A stretch of DNA of 64,000 nt from Alitabrizicola rongguiensis (GTDB taxonomy: Bacteria; Pseudomonadota; Alphaproteobacteria; Rhodobacterales; Rhodobacteraceae): assembly GCF_021491355.1 (NCBI RefSeq), contig NZ_JAKENF010000005.1:186001-250000 (forward strand), read 5' to 3'. Below, one piece after another: positions 31,445 to 40,720 of the stretch (within the stretch, counting starts at the first letter, position 1; every line of letters begins with the position of its first letter). Below the pieces are notes generated by a model that saw nothing but the letters and a program-made list of their open reading frames with translations, was not told where the DNA came from and ran no database searches. Made by a program: the position numbers and the translations under genes.

Positions 31445-32294
31445 AGCGCAATGTGGCGCTGCCGGTTTCCACGACCCGGGTACCGATCAGCCTGAACAAC
31501 AGCTCGGCCTGGCTGGCAGTTTGTGTCTTGGCGTAGATGCTGCGCAGATGCGATCGCACAGTCGTTTCCGTGATCCCGAGTTCCGATGCGGCCCCGCGCA
31601 CCGATAGGCCGCGGCTCAGGCAAAGACAGATCCGGTACTCGCAGCGGCTCAGCCGGGCAGGGTTCATCGGACCAAGGATCGCTGCCGGTGCAGCAGCGCC
31701 GCGGGCAGCCGCATCCAGCCGGCGAAACGCGACGTCGCGGGAAATGATGCCGAACTGCCGCGTGGCCCAGGTGCGCGCGACGGTTGGCAAGACGGCGGCC
31801 AGCGTCGCATGGACCCTTTCCGACCTTGGATCGCGGAAGTGAAGCTCGATGACATCCCGCTCTGTCGCCCCCGAGGCGAGGACGAGCACGCAGAACTCGC
31901 GGAAACCCCGTGCGGTCTGGAATTCGCGCAGAAAGGGATCCGAAGGTTCTGGGGCGTCGGCTTCGTGCCAGATCGTTCCGGCCCGCGCTCCGTCGAGCGC
32001 CTGACCGAAGACGGATTCAGCGAGGCTTAGCCGCAAAGGGCGGCCAAAGCTCCGCTCGGCGCCCGGGTCATGTTGTGCGATACGGGTCTGGTGGCCGTCG
32101 GTACGACGCGTGCGCATCAGAAGCCCCGCTTCCGCCCCGAGACCTTCGCACAGATCGGCGAAGGCTGCGTCGATGGATGCCGACCCATGCAATGCTTCGC
32201 ACCAGGTGGCAATTGCCGAGACAATCTGAGCTTGTTGCAGGCCGGCAGCAACTTCGCTGCGAACAGAAGGCCCGATATCACCGTCACTGACCAT
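31437..32294 (-). CDS. LuxR-type helix-turn-helix regulator
   Basis: This protein is about 285 residues long. The C-terminal LuxR/GerE helix-turn-helix (about 215-270) reads LSRCEYRICLCLSRGLSVRG then GITETTVRSHLRSIYAKT. The N-terminal 190 residues look like a GAF-like sensory domain but show no certain family motif. The start is unclear: the ATG at 32294 (MVSDGDIGPS) is taken, while a GTG at 32351 would add 19 residues, and neither has a strong Shine-Dalgarno. Its 3' overlap with cpaA and its place beside tadC suggest control of the Tad pilus. It could be activated by a phosphorelay or a small ligand. Confidence 0.75.
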   Translation of the reverse strand: MVSDGDIGPSVRSEVAAGLQQAQIVSAIATWCEALHGSASIDAAFADLCEGLGAEAGLLMRTRRTDGHQTRIAQHDPGAERSFGRPLRLSLAESVFGQALDGARAGTIWHEADAPEPSDPFLREFQTARGFREFCVLVLASGATERDVIELHFRDPRSERVHATLAAVLPTVARTWATRQFGIISRDVAFRRLDAAARGAAAPAAILGPMNPARLSRCEYRICLCLSRGLSVRGAASELGITETTVRSHLRSIYAKTQTASQAELLFRLIGTRVVETGSATLRYA

Positions 32295-32533
32295 AATATC
32301 ACCGTTTGGCCGGCGCGCCCTAGCAACGGCCCTGAAGATGTCGCCCCACACCTTGACGCAGAAACGTCACATTCATGAATGATGATTGCCCAATTTGTGT
32401 CAAGATTTTGCCGCAATCTCAGTCGGTTGAGAATGAAAATTCAACCTATGGCAGAAATATTGATTGCGGATCTTATTCAATGGTCCCACGGACCTTCCAA
32501 TTGTCCAGTTTTCAGATTGCCATCCTGTGTGAA
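32295..32533. other. AT-rich gap between the regulator and tadC
   Basis: This 239-bp stretch is clearly lower in G+C than its surroundings (for example 32395-32480). It holds the promoter region of the LuxR-type gene and the 3' end of tadC transcripts. No coding frame with a ribosome-binding site and no clear hairpin was seen. Its base composition may mark a horizontally exchanged junction or a heavily regulated promoter. Confidence 0.4.
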
Positions 32534-33535
32534 CTATCCAGCAAAGAAACGGATGTATCGCAGGGCAACCGGCCCAATCGTTAGAATCAGCAGTGCCGGC
32601 AGCATCAGGAAAGCCATTACGGCCGACATCTGGACTGGAAGGCGATTTGCCTTTTCCTGCGCGCGCAATTCGCGGAGCAGGCGCATCTCGTTGGCATAGG
32701 TTATAAGAACGCCCGAGATATCGGCGCCGAACTGGATCGATTGAAGGACGACATTGACGAATGACCCGACCTCTTCGACCTGGGTGCGGGCCGCCATGTC
32801 CAGCAGTGCACGGTCGCGGTTGCGGCCTGCCTGAATCTCGCGCTGCGTCATGAGGAACTCTTGCGACAGTTCGGGCGCAGCTACCGCCAGTTCGTTCCCG
32901 ACGCGGATCATCGCCGCGTCGATGCCCAGCCCGGCTTCGACCGAGATCTGCAGAAGGTCGAGCGCGTTGGGAAAGGCCAGGCGGATCGCCTCTCGCCGGG
33001 CATTGGCCCTGGCCCGCAGCCAGTAGGCTGGCCCGAAGAACCCGGTCCAGACCAGGATCGCGGTGATCTGGACAAGGTGGAGCTTGGTCAGCGCGTTGAC
33101 GCGCGTCGCAAGAGGTTCGGGCAGTGTCAGCAGCCCCGCCTGGGCCGCCGCGATCGTGCTGAGGAGCACCAGGGGCAACACGATCCCGAGGCCCAGCCGC
33201 AGCAGGTAGTAGTTCCGGACTGCATGGGGACCGTGACGTCCGGCCAGCGCGAGCTGGCGCTGAACCTGCGTGCGTTCCTTTTCGTCAGCGGGGATCAGCG
33301 ATTTCATCAGGCCGCTCGGGGCCTGCGACATCGGCCGAAGAATGCCGGCCTCGAAGCCGCCATCGCGCGCTCGAGCGCCCTGCGCGGCCAGGCGGCGCAG
33401 CACCCGATCGCGCGGTGACAGGGCGGCAGCGATGCCAAGGAAGGCGACAAGCACACCCAGTCCGACGCCATACACGCCGATGTCGGCAGTCGTGATCTGC
33501 GACAGGTCTGGTGCGAAGGGCAGATTCTCGAACAT
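32534..33535 (-). CDS. tadC: Tad pilus inner-membrane protein TadC
   Basis: This 333-residue type II/IV secretion F-domain protein forms the inner-membrane platform with TadB. It has an N-terminal hydrophobic helix, a cytoplasmic region with ALDLLQISVEAGLGIDAAM, and the C-terminal F domain (VNVVLQSIQFGADISGVL). Two helices close the protein. It follows tadB by 11 bp. Confidence 0.9.
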   Translation of the reverse strand: MFENLPFAPDLSQITTADIGVYGVGLGVLVAFLGIAAALSPRDRVLRRLAAQGARARDGGFEAGILRPMSQAPSGLMKSLIPADEKERTQVQRQLALAGRHGPHAVRNYYLLRLGLGIVLPLVLLSTIAAAQAGLLTLPEPLATRVNALTKLHLVQITAILVWTGFFGPAYWLRARANARREAIRLAFPNALDLLQISVEAGLGIDAAMIRVGNELAVAAPELSQEFLMTQREIQAGRNRDRALLDMAARTQVEEVGSFVNVVLQSIQFGADISGVLITYANEMRLLRELRAQEKANRLPVQMSAVMAFLMLPALLILTIGPVALRYIRFFAG

Positions 33536-33546
33536 GGCAGGCCTCT

Positions 33547-34518
33547 TCAGAAGCGGAAATTGACGAGTTGGCGCATCACGAGGGCATTCGCGATGACAAG
33601 GCCCAGCACCAGGATTGCCGTTGGGCGGAACAGGGGGTCATCGCTGATATCGCCGTAGTAGCTCGGCACCAGGCTTGTCGTTACGGCAATGATGATCAGC
33701 GGGATCAGTGACAGGATCAGCGCAGAAAGCCGGCCTTCCGCCGAGATGGCCTTGATCTTGCGCCGCATGATCAGGCGATCGCGGATCACGCGGGCCAGTG
33801 TCGCCAGCATCCGCGCCAGATCGCCTCCGGTGCCGTGCTGAATGGCGATGCTCACAGCCAGAAAGCGCGCATCCTCGGTGCCGACCCTGTCAGCCAGATC
33901 GCGGAAGGCATCGACCAGATCGTCGCCATAGGCGATCTGGTCGACCATCACACCGAATTCCGACGCCACCGGGTCGGACATCTCGCGCGCGACCGAGGCC
34001 ATCGTCGCGTTCAGCGGATGACCGACACGCAGGCCCCGGGCCATCAGGTCGAGCGCTTCGGGCAGTTGCCGCGTCAACTGGTCCAGACGGCGGGCGACGG
34101 CGATCTTCAGGCCGATGAGAGGCAGGACGACGAACAGCAGGATCGCGACGGGCATCGAAAAGGTAAAGGGGACCATGCGCGACAATGCCCCTGCAAAGAG
34201 CAAGCAGGACCCGACCGCGATCGTGGAAAGGCGGCCAGCGCTGATGCTGATGCCGGCTTGACGCAGTTCCAGCGGCAGCGATGCGAGTCCGGGCACCTTG
34301 GACAGGGCCCAGGTATCGGCGCGCGGCTTGAGCAGGCGCAGGACGTCTTGCCCGGTTGCCCCCTTGGCGATCATCCGCATGCGCCGGTTTCGCGCATCAT
34401 GCGGCGTCTCCTGCCGCGACAGCGCCTGCCGGATGCCTTCGAAAGCCAGCAGGGCACCCACAAAGGTCGTTGCGATCAAAAGCAGATCAAGACCGAAGAT
34501 CGATCCGTTTTCCATCAC
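33547..34518 (-). CDS. tadB: Tad pilus inner-membrane protein TadB
   Basis: This 323-residue F-domain protein is the partner of TadC. Conserved stretches are LPEALDLMARGLRVGHPLN, SVAREMSDPVASEFG and AIQHGTGGDLARML, with membrane helices at both ends. Its ATG overlaps the end of cpaF by 4 bp. Confidence 0.92.
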   Translation of the reverse strand: MMENGSIFGLDLLLIATTFVGALLAFEGIRQALSRQETPHDARNRRMRMIAKGATGQDVLRLLKPRADTWALSKVPGLASLPLELRQAGISISAGRLSTIAVGSCLLFAGALSRMVPFTFSMPVAILLFVVLPLIGLKIAVARRLDQLTRQLPEALDLMARGLRVGHPLNATMASVAREMSDPVASEFGVMVDQIAYGDDLVDAFRDLADRVGTEDARFLAVSIAIQHGTGGDLARMLATLARVIRDRLIMRRKIKAISAEGRLSALILSLIPLIIIAVTTSLVPSYYGDISDDPLFRPTAILVLGLVIANALVMRQLVNFRF

Positions 34519-35900
34519 ATCCCTCCCTCGCCGCGGAACAGGTCGGCAGGAAGGTCGATGCCGGCGGCGATGATCTGGTTGGCCATGCGCGGGCGGATCC
34601 CCGTCGCGACCAGTTCCCCCTGCACGTCGCCGGTTTCGTTGCGACCGCGTTTGCGGAACAGGAAGATGTCCTGCATCGTCACGATCTGGCCCTCCATCCC
34701 CGTGATTTCCGAGATGCTCATGAGCTTGCGCTTGCCGTCACCCAGCCGGCTGAGCTGCACGACAAAATGGATGCCCGAGGCGATCTGGGCGCGCAGGGCC
34801 GCCAGCGGAAACTCGAAGCCGATCATCGACACCATCTGCTCGATCCGCCCGAGCGCATCGCGCGCGGTATTCGCATGGACGGTCGTCATCGACCCGTCAT
34901 GGCCCGTGTTCATGGCCTGCAGCATGTCGAAGGTTTCGGCCCCGCGAACCTCGCCGACCACGATCCGGTCCGGCCGCATCCGGAGCGCATTTCTCACCAG
35001 GTCCCGTTGGGTGACAGGTGCTGCGCCGCCGGGGTTGCCGGGCCGGGTTTCCAGCCTGACCACGTGTTCCTGCTGGAGCTGGAGCTCCGCGGCATCCTCG
35101 ATCGTCACGATACGCTCGCTTTCCCCGATATAGGACGAGAGCGCATTCAGCATGGTCGTCTTGCCCGATCCGGTGCCGCCCGAAATCAGGATGTTCATGC
35201 GTGCCTTGACGAGGCATTGGAGGAACCGGGCGGCGGGTGGGGTGATGGCGCCGACCTCGATCAGACGTTCAAAGGTCAGGGGATTGCGCGCGAACTTCCG
35301 GATCGAGAGCGAGGGGCCGTCGATCGAACACGGACGGATGATCGCGTTCACCCTGCTGCCGTCGGGCAGGCGTGCATCGACCCAGGGCTGGCTTTCGTCG
35401 ATCCGCCGTCCGACCTGCGACACGATCTTGTCGATGATGCGCAGGAGGTGGCGTTCGTCGCGGAACCTGACGCGGGTCTTCTCAAGGATGCCGAAGCGCT
35501 CGACATAGACGGTACGGTGAGAATTCACGAGGATGTCATTCACCGTCGGATCTGCAAGCAGCGGCTCCAGCGGGCCGAAGCCCAGAACCTCGTCGAGGAT
35601 CTCGTCGATCAGCTCGCGGAATTCTTCCGTGCGCATGGCCCGGCCTTCGTCGGTCAGCACCTTCGAGACCAGCCCGGCCACTTCGCGACGGAGATCATCG
35701 GGTTGGACCTTGTCGATGACCGAGAGGTTGAGCCGGTCGAGCAGCACTTCGTGAAGGTGGCTCTTCAACTCGAGCCTCGCCTGCAGCGCGGCGTCCTGAG
35801 GAGGCGGGGCCGCTTCTGCCTGACCTTCCGTTGCCGTCGCGCCAAAGTTGACGACGTTGTTTGGGCGTTGGGACGAGATCGAGGAGAATGTCTTGAACAT
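34515..35900 (-). CDS. cpaF: Tad pilus assembly ATPase CpaF/TadA
   Basis: This 461-residue hexameric GSPII_E ATPase powers Flp pilus extension and retraction. Walker A is in LISGGTGSGKTTMLNAL (about 240-250). The Asp-box TIEDAAELQLQ, Walker B region RPDRIVVGEVRG and His-box HTGHDGSMTTVHAN are intact. The ND2 domain (about 70-190) contains FGPLEPLLADPTVNDILV. It is coupled to tadB and lies 3 bp after cpaE. Confidence 0.96.
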   Translation of the reverse strand: MFKTFSSISSQRPNNVVNFGATATEGQAEAAPPPQDAALQARLELKSHLHEVLLDRLNLSVIDKVQPDDLRREVAGLVSKVLTDEGRAMRTEEFRELIDEILDEVLGFGPLEPLLADPTVNDILVNSHRTVYVERFGILEKTRVRFRDERHLLRIIDKIVSQVGRRIDESQPWVDARLPDGSRVNAIIRPCSIDGPSLSIRKFARNPLTFERLIEVGAITPPAARFLQCLVKARMNILISGGTGSGKTTMLNALSSYIGESERIVTIEDAAELQLQQEHVVRLETRPGNPGGAAPVTQRDLVRNALRMRPDRIVVGEVRGAETFDMLQAMNTGHDGSMTTVHANTARDALGRIEQMVSMIGFEFPLAALRAQIASGIHFVVQLSRLGDGKRKLMSISEITGMEGQIVTMQDIFLFRKRGRNETGDVQGELVATGIRPRMANQIIAAGIDLPADLFRGEGGM

Positions 35901-35903
35901 GGA

Positions 35904-37106
35904 TCAGGTCCTTTCGGAGGCGGCCGATGGGGCGAGGTCTTTCTCGAGGCTGGCGGCCAGCTTGGCGATGGACCTTGCCAGCGGCCCGCCGACCGAATGG
36001 AGGGGGCGCCCTTGGTCTATTGCGGCCCGGGCATGCCGGGGATCGGGGGGAAGCCAGGCCCAGACCTTGCGCTCGAGCGCCTTTTCGGCCTCGCGCCGGG
36101 TCGCGGAACCGAACAGGGATTTGCGTTCACGGTTGACGATCACCTTCACCGGAACCGTCATCCTGTCGGCGGACAGAAGGTCGATCAGCCGCCGTGCCTG
36201 CCGGACTGATGGTACTGCCGTGTCGATCAGCAGAAGCAGGGCATCCGCCCGGGCTACCACGGATTCCATCCAGCCGACGACGGTATGCGGCAGGTCGACC
36301 ACGATATAGTCGAACTCGGAACGCAGGGCGTCGAGCATCGCGGCGACCTGCTCGGGACGCAGGGCATCGGGCGGAACGAAAGTCACGGGCGCTGGCAGCA
36401 CACGCAGACCGGAGTCATGGTCGAGCATCGACTGGCGCAGCAAGGTCTCGTCGGGCTCCGTGCCCTCGCCTGCCAGCCGGGCGATCGCGTCGCTTTCTGC
36501 CAGGTCGAGCATGGATCCGACCGAACCGAACTGCAGGTCGAGGTCGACCAGCGCGACCCGCGGGCGCGACGCGGACTTCCCGCGACCCTTCGGGGCAGCA
36601 AGTCGTTCGGCCAGATTGACCGAAAGCGTGGTTCCGCCGATACCGCCGCGTGCGGGAACGGTTGCAATGATAAGGCCACGACGCGCCTCGACCGGCTTCA
36701 GGGTAAGGCGGCGCTGGCGGCGCGGTTGGCCGAGCCGGCCGATCTCGTCCAGCAGCTCTTCGGCAGATGCGGGGACCGGCAGGATGCGGCCGACGCCCGC
36801 CTGGTTCAGCGCAAGGACCTCGGAAAGCGAGGCTGAGCCATCGGCCAGGGCGACGACTTCGGCGGCCGGCGAAACGGCATCGGTCAGCGTCCGGATGGCG
36901 GCAAGCTCTTCGGGGTCGCGGCCATCGGTCTGCACCACGATCATGTCCTGACCCGTCGCCATCCGGATTGCGTGACCGTTCAGTTGAGTCAGGCTGCCGA
37001 GCTCTGCCCTCACCGACAGGCCTTCGCGCGTCTGACCCGATCGATCGAGGTCCCTGACCAACGCGGCATCGCGGCTGATCACGAGCATGGAAACCGGATT
37101 GGTCAT
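35904..37106 (-). CDS. cpaE: Pilus localisation ATPase-like protein CpaE/TadZ
   Basis: This 400-residue MinD/ParA-type protein positions the Tad apparatus. It has an N-terminal receiver-like domain (SMLVISRDAALVRDLDRSG) with no clear phosphorylation Asp triad. The P-loop reads VPARGGIGGTTLSVNLA, which lacks the usual deviant Walker lysine (GG in place of GK), as in several TadZ proteins. VALVDLDLQFGSVGSML and YIVVDLPHTVV follow. The ATG at 37106 was chosen because AAGGA precedes it and the family N-terminus starts there. Confidence 0.85.
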   Translation of the reverse strand: MTNPVSMLVISRDAALVRDLDRSGQTREGLSVRAELGSLTQLNGHAIRMATGQDMIVVQTDGRDPEELAAIRTLTDAVSPAAEVVALADGSASLSEVLALNQAGVGRILPVPASAEELLDEIGRLGQPRRQRRLTLKPVEARRGLIIATVPARGGIGGTTLSVNLAERLAAPKGRGKSASRPRVALVDLDLQFGSVGSMLDLAESDAIARLAGEGTEPDETLLRQSMLDHDSGLRVLPAPVTFVPPDALRPEQVAAMLDALRSEFDYIVVDLPHTVVGWMESVVARADALLLLIDTAVPSVRQARRLIDLLSADRMTVPVKVIVNRERKSLFGSATRREAEKALERKVWAWLPPDPRHARAAIDQGRPLHSVGGPLARSIAKLAASLEKDLAPSAASERT

Positions 37107-37134
37107 GATGAAAATCCTTTGTCGTGCCTGTTGG

Positions 37135-37788
37135 TCATCCGGCCTCTCCCTGGGCGAGGTCCTCGCCCGGCAGGGACACGCTGATGGTTGGAAACGGAAT
37201 GCTGGCCGCAAATCCCTCCCAGTTGCCGCCGGCAAGGGTCGCCATCGCTCCGAGAGGCGAGGCGAACTGGAAGTCCAGACCGGTGATCTCTACCGTGACG
37301 ACCGGAACATAGGGGCCGCCGAGGAATCCGAGGTTGGGATCGTAGCTGTAGGAGAAGGTCAGGTTTCCGGGTGCGGAATAGCTTGGCATCAAGGGCTCGA
37401 CGCGGTCCCAGATCACGCTCGCCGTCGACGTGTCCATCGCTGCCGTGCAGGTCACGGTCGCCGGCGCCGCGCAGACAGCCGCTGCAGAGGCGCAGCCGGT
37501 TCCGAAGCGGGGCGCCACCGTGCCAACCGGAACGACGCCGGGAAGGTTCTCGGTCGCAACGCCGGGGCAGGCCGGGGGAAGGGTCGCCGCAAGGCGCGCA
37601 GCCAGATCGGTCGCCTTGTTCGCCATCACGAACTCGTAGCCCATCCGGCCGAAGTCGATCAGGCCGAAGATCAGCAAGAGAAAGACCGGCAGCACAAGGG
37701 CAAGCTCGGGCAACGCAGCGCCGGTCTCATCGCTGAGCAGCGTTTGGGCGGGGCGGAACCGTGCCCTGATCTTTGCAATCCCGCTCAT
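37135..37788 (-). CDS. TadE-like minor pilin, second copy
   Basis: This 217-residue protein has a short basic leader and then ETGAALPELALVLPVFLLLIFGLI, a pseudopilin-type TadE helix. The rest is a periplasmic domain with Cys residues (PPACPGV, GCASAAAVCAA, TVTCTAA) that could form disulphides. The ATG at 37788 overlaps the first TadE-like gene by 4 bp. It is a likely minor component of the Flp machinery cut by CpaA. Confidence 0.8.
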   Translation of the reverse strand: MSGIAKIRARFRPAQTLLSDETGAALPELALVLPVFLLLIFGLIDFGRMGYEFVMANKATDLAARLAATLPPACPGVATENLPGVVPVGTVAPRFGTGCASAAAVCAAPATVTCTAAMDTSTASVIWDRVEPLMPSYSAPGNLTFSYSYDPNLGFLGGPYVPVVTVEITGLDFQFASPLGAMATLAGGNWEGFAASIPFPTISVSLPGEDLAQGEAG

Positions 37789-38303
37789 GCCCCGAACACC
37801 CTGGACTGGTCCGTCACGCTTGTGGTCAGCGGGGCTTCGGACCCCCCGAAGAGGGTCAGGATCGAGCCCATCGGGAAGGTCATTGTGACGGTCGCCGTAA
37901 CCTGGGCCACGGCGACGTTCCCACCGCGATAGCTGCCGGGATGGCATTGCAGGGCCGGTGTCACGCTGTCGACGGTGACCCCGCCGACGAGCACCGGCAG
38001 GCCTGAAAGGCTGCTGTCGACGATCTGGGTCACCTTGGTCTCGTAGGCGGTGACGGTGCCGCCCTTCGCACAGATGTCGGCGGGCAGAATGCGGGCAAGA
38101 TAGCGCGTCGCGTCGCGTACACCGCTGATGGCCGCCTGATAGGACCACATCATCCGGCTGCCTTCGACGATGACCGCAAAGACCAGGAGCAACATCGGCA
38201 GGACCAGGGCGAATTCAACGAGGATCGCCCCGTCCTCGGCCCTTGCGAACCCGCGTCCAGCACCGGGGCGGCAGTTTTCAGCGGAACAGTTGGACGACGT
38301 CAT
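37785..38303 (-). CDS. tadE: TadE-like minor pilin, first copy
   Basis: This 172-residue protein starts with a Cys-rich leader and has DGAILVEFALVLPMLLLVFAVI, the TadE helix with a conserved Glu five residues after the processing Gly. The C-terminal part is beta-rich. The ATG at 38303 is supported by AGGAGG about 8 nt upstream. It overlaps the tadG-like gene by 26 bp. Confidence 0.85.
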   Translation of the reverse strand: MTSSNCSAENCRPGAGRGFARAEDGAILVEFALVLPMLLLVFAVIVEGSRMMWSYQAAISGVRDATRYLARILPADICAKGGTVTAYETKVTQIVDSSLSGLPVLVGGVTVDSVTPALQCHPGSYRGGNVAVAQVTATVTMTFPMGSILTLFGGSEAPLTTSVTDQSRVFGA

Positions 38304-39735
38304 GGACGATCCCTCCTGTTCCGCCCGCGCCACCGTTGCCGCCTGCCGATCCGATGACCTCGACCCACAGATCGATCTTCGGCGGCGAACTGCCATCCTG
38401 TCCGACCGGCTCGGTCATGAAGAGGCGGAAGAACTCCTCGACGGGGACGTTGCTCGTCCTCCCGGCAATCGGATGGGCGGTGCAGTCGATTGCGGCTGCA
38501 ATGACCACCCGGCGCTCCGGATCGGGGGAAGCGGCGGGTGCGCAACTTGGCCGGCCCGTTTCAGCCCGCCCTGTCAGGATCGGCGTGCTCGACGCCCCGC
38601 CGCCCGCCCTGGCGATCTCGGCCAGGTAATACTGGTAGCGGGTCGCGCCGGACGGCACACTCGGAGGGGTCGTGCCATAGTTCTTGCTCTCATAGGCGGC
38701 ACGGCCAGTCGACCAGACGCCATTGCCGAAGCGCGTGCAGGCGCCGGTCGTAAAGCAGTCATCGCGCGGCAGGCCAACGGTGTTTGGCGAAACCTTCTCG
38801 CTGTTGCCGATGCACGACCCGCCTCCCTTGGGCACGATCCCCTTGATGACGTTCGGCGCGGGCCGATAGTTCGCATCGGTGCGCTTGCCGTTCATCGTGG
38901 CCTTGTAGATGTCGAAGCGCACGTTGAAGACCGCATCCTCGATCCCGACCTTCTGGCCGGGCTCGGTGTCGACGCCGCGCTGCGCAAAGCAGCGGGTGAT
39001 GCTGCGCTCGGCTCCGATCAGGCAGCGATCGAGGTTGCCGCCGTTCAGCCCCTTGCACGGGCCGTTCGGGTCGACCTCCTTCTTGTCGGGGTCGAGGAAA
39101 CCGAAATCGCCTGGCCCCCAGGCCGCGCCGTTGCCGCCAGAGCGGAGCCGGATCAGGTCTCCCACGTTTTCGTCGGCCTTGTAGCCCGGGGTCGGCAGGC
39201 AGAACATCAATGGCGTGATATCGCAGGCGAATTGCGTGAAGCCGGCAACGGCGGTCGCCGCGACGCTGGCATTGGGGGCTACGCCGCCCCGCAAGCCAAA
39301 CAGGGCATCGGCAAACGGCGTCTCGACGGCATGTGGTGCCACGGTGGCCTGGACATAGATCGCCTCGGCCGGATCGGTCGTGACTGCAGTCGGCGCCGTG
39401 GAATCATCTGCTGGCAGCGCCGAGAGAAATGTCAGGGTGTAGTCAACGACATCGAGGTCATGTCCGCCGCTCCCGAACGTCTGGCGATCGGCGATCAGGT
39501 TCGCCGCAGCCGCTGTCGCGCGGGTGATAGCATCGCTCTTTCCGTCCAGTTCGCCTGCCGCGGCCAGCGCCACGTGATCGGCAAAGCTCTGCAGCTCCGA
39601 TTTCGTCGCGGAGATCCGACCGAAGTCGAAGGACAGGGCGACGAAACCGAGAAGGACCACCAGCGCCAGGGCCCAGAAGACAAGAATTGCCCCCTGTTCT
39701 TCTTTGGCAAAGCTGACGGTCCTTGACGCGCACAT
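38278..39735 (-). CDS. TadG-like pilus assembly protein
   Basis: This 485-residue protein has an N-terminal TadE/TadG helix (EEQGAILVFWALALVVLLGF) followed by FDFGRISATKSELQSFADHV, typical of TadG. The large exported domain has many Cys residues but no clear von Willebrand factor A MIDAS motif. The ATG at 39735 (MCASRTVSF) is preferred; a TTG 36 bp upstream lacks a ribosome-binding site. It follows cpaB by 58 bp. Confidence 0.8.
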   Translation of the reverse strand: MCASRTVSFAKEEQGAILVFWALALVVLLGFVALSFDFGRISATKSELQSFADHVALAAAGELDGKSDAITRATAAAANLIADRQTFGSGGHDLDVVDYTLTFLSALPADDSTAPTAVTTDPAEAIYVQATVAPHAVETPFADALFGLRGGVAPNASVAATAVAGFTQFACDITPLMFCLPTPGYKADENVGDLIRLRSGGNGAAWGPGDFGFLDPDKKEVDPNGPCKGLNGGNLDRCLIGAERSITRCFAQRGVDTEPGQKVGIEDAVFNVRFDIYKATMNGKRTDANYRPAPNVIKGIVPKGGGSCIGNSEKVSPNTVGLPRDDCFTTGACTRFGNGVWSTGRAAYESKNYGTTPPSVPSGATRYQYYLAEIARAGGGASSTPILTGRAETGRPSCAPAASPDPERRVVIAAAIDCTAHPIAGRTSNVPVEEFFRLFMTEPVGQDGSSPPKIDLWVEVIGSAGGNGGAGGTGGIVHDVVQLFR

Positions 39736-39793
39736 GAACACTATCCGGAAAAAGGGAATTAGGGGCTGCAATCAGGCACAGGTCCACGGCGGA

Positions 39794-40633
39794 TCAATCG
39801 AGACTGACCACCTCGACCTCGTTTGCGCGCCGCACCTTGATGCGGGTGACCTTTACCGGTTCGGATTCCGTCACAGGCACCACTGCGGCGGCGACGGGCG
39901 CGGGGGGCGGCGGCTCCTGAAGGATGTCGCTGAGGTTGACGGCAGGAAGCTCGGTGTCGCGCGCCTCGTTCAAGCTGCGAAGCGACAGGCTCAGCTTGCC
40001 GGCGTTCTGGGCCAGTGCCAGCACCTGGCCCTGTTCGGGCGTGACCTCGACCGTCACGGTCCGGGCGACCTCGGGCTGGTCCCGCTTCATGTCGGCATCC
40101 TGGTCGACACCAACGATGCGGATGTTCTGCAGGATCGTGATCGCCCGCATATCCTTGTCGCCGCCCTGCGTCAGGACGATGTCGACCGTATCGCCGGGGG
40201 TGACGAAGCCGCCCACGGCGGTCTCGGCGTTGACGCTGATCGCAACGGCCCGCAGGTTGGGACCGAGAGCCTGAACGATGGTCACCTTCTCGCCGAAGTT
40301 CGACACCTTGGAGGCAAGCAGGATATCGCCCTTGGCGATTTCGTGGGTCGCGCGGCGGGGCTGCTGCCCCGAAGCGGGAAGAAGCGTCGCAAGATCGACA
40401 TAGGCGCCCGGCGGCAGCGCCTCGCGCGGCCAGGCGATCGTTGTGACGGATTGGGGCAGGATCGGCTGGCCATAACCGATATCGGCACTGGCGATGACCA
40501 CGCTGGCCAGTTGCGATTTGGTTTCCGGGGCGGCGGTGGCAGCCGCTGGCATCAGATACTCGCGCGTTGCATAGGCCGAACCGCTCGCGATCGCCACGCC
40601 AGCCAATGCGACCAGGAGAGAACGGATGCCCAT
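39794..40633 (-). CDS. cpaB: Flp pilus assembly protein CpaB/RcpC
   Basis: This 279-residue periplasmic protein has an N-terminal membrane anchor (SLLVALAGVAIASGSAYA). A SAF/CpaB domain follows, with GYGQPILPQSVTTIAWP, GEKVTIVQALGPNLRAVAIS and GFVTPGDTVDIVLTQ. The C-terminal Pro-rich tail ends in IKVRRANEVEVVSLD. CpaB usually works with the secretin CpaC, whose gene should follow but does not here. Confidence 0.92.
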   Translation of the reverse strand: MGIRSLLVALAGVAIASGSAYATREYLMPAAATAAPETKSQLASVVIASADIGYGQPILPQSVTTIAWPREALPPGAYVDLATLLPASGQQPRRATHEIAKGDILLASKVSNFGEKVTIVQALGPNLRAVAISVNAETAVGGFVTPGDTVDIVLTQGGDKDMRAITILQNIRIVGVDQDADMKRDQPEVARTVTVEVTPEQGQVLALAQNAGKLSLSLRSLNEARDTELPAVNLSDILQEPPPPAPVAAAVVPVTESEPVKVTRIKVRRANEVEVVSLD

Positions 40634-40667
40634 GAGAGATGCTCCGGTTGGATCGGTTTTCGGGAAG

Positions 40668-40694
40668 CGGTCCGCGCCCCCTGAGCGCGGACCG
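40668..40694 (-). terminator. Hairpin between flp and cpaB
   Basis: CGGTCCGCGC (40668-40677) and GCGCGGACCG (40685-40694) form a perfect 10-bp stem with a 7-nt loop, 27 bp after the pilin stop. No U-run follows on the minus strand. It probably works as a leaky terminator or 3' stabiliser that lets pilin mRNA exceed that of the assembly genes. Confidence 0.6.
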
Positions 40695-40720
40695 TGGATC
40701 AGGGAACGATCAGAGGCAGG

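Noticed and set aside
37789-38148. N-terminal extension of the second tadE-like gene upstream of its chosen ATG
   Set aside because: It lies inside the first tadE-like gene in another frame, and the pilin-like leader begins at the ATG at 37788.
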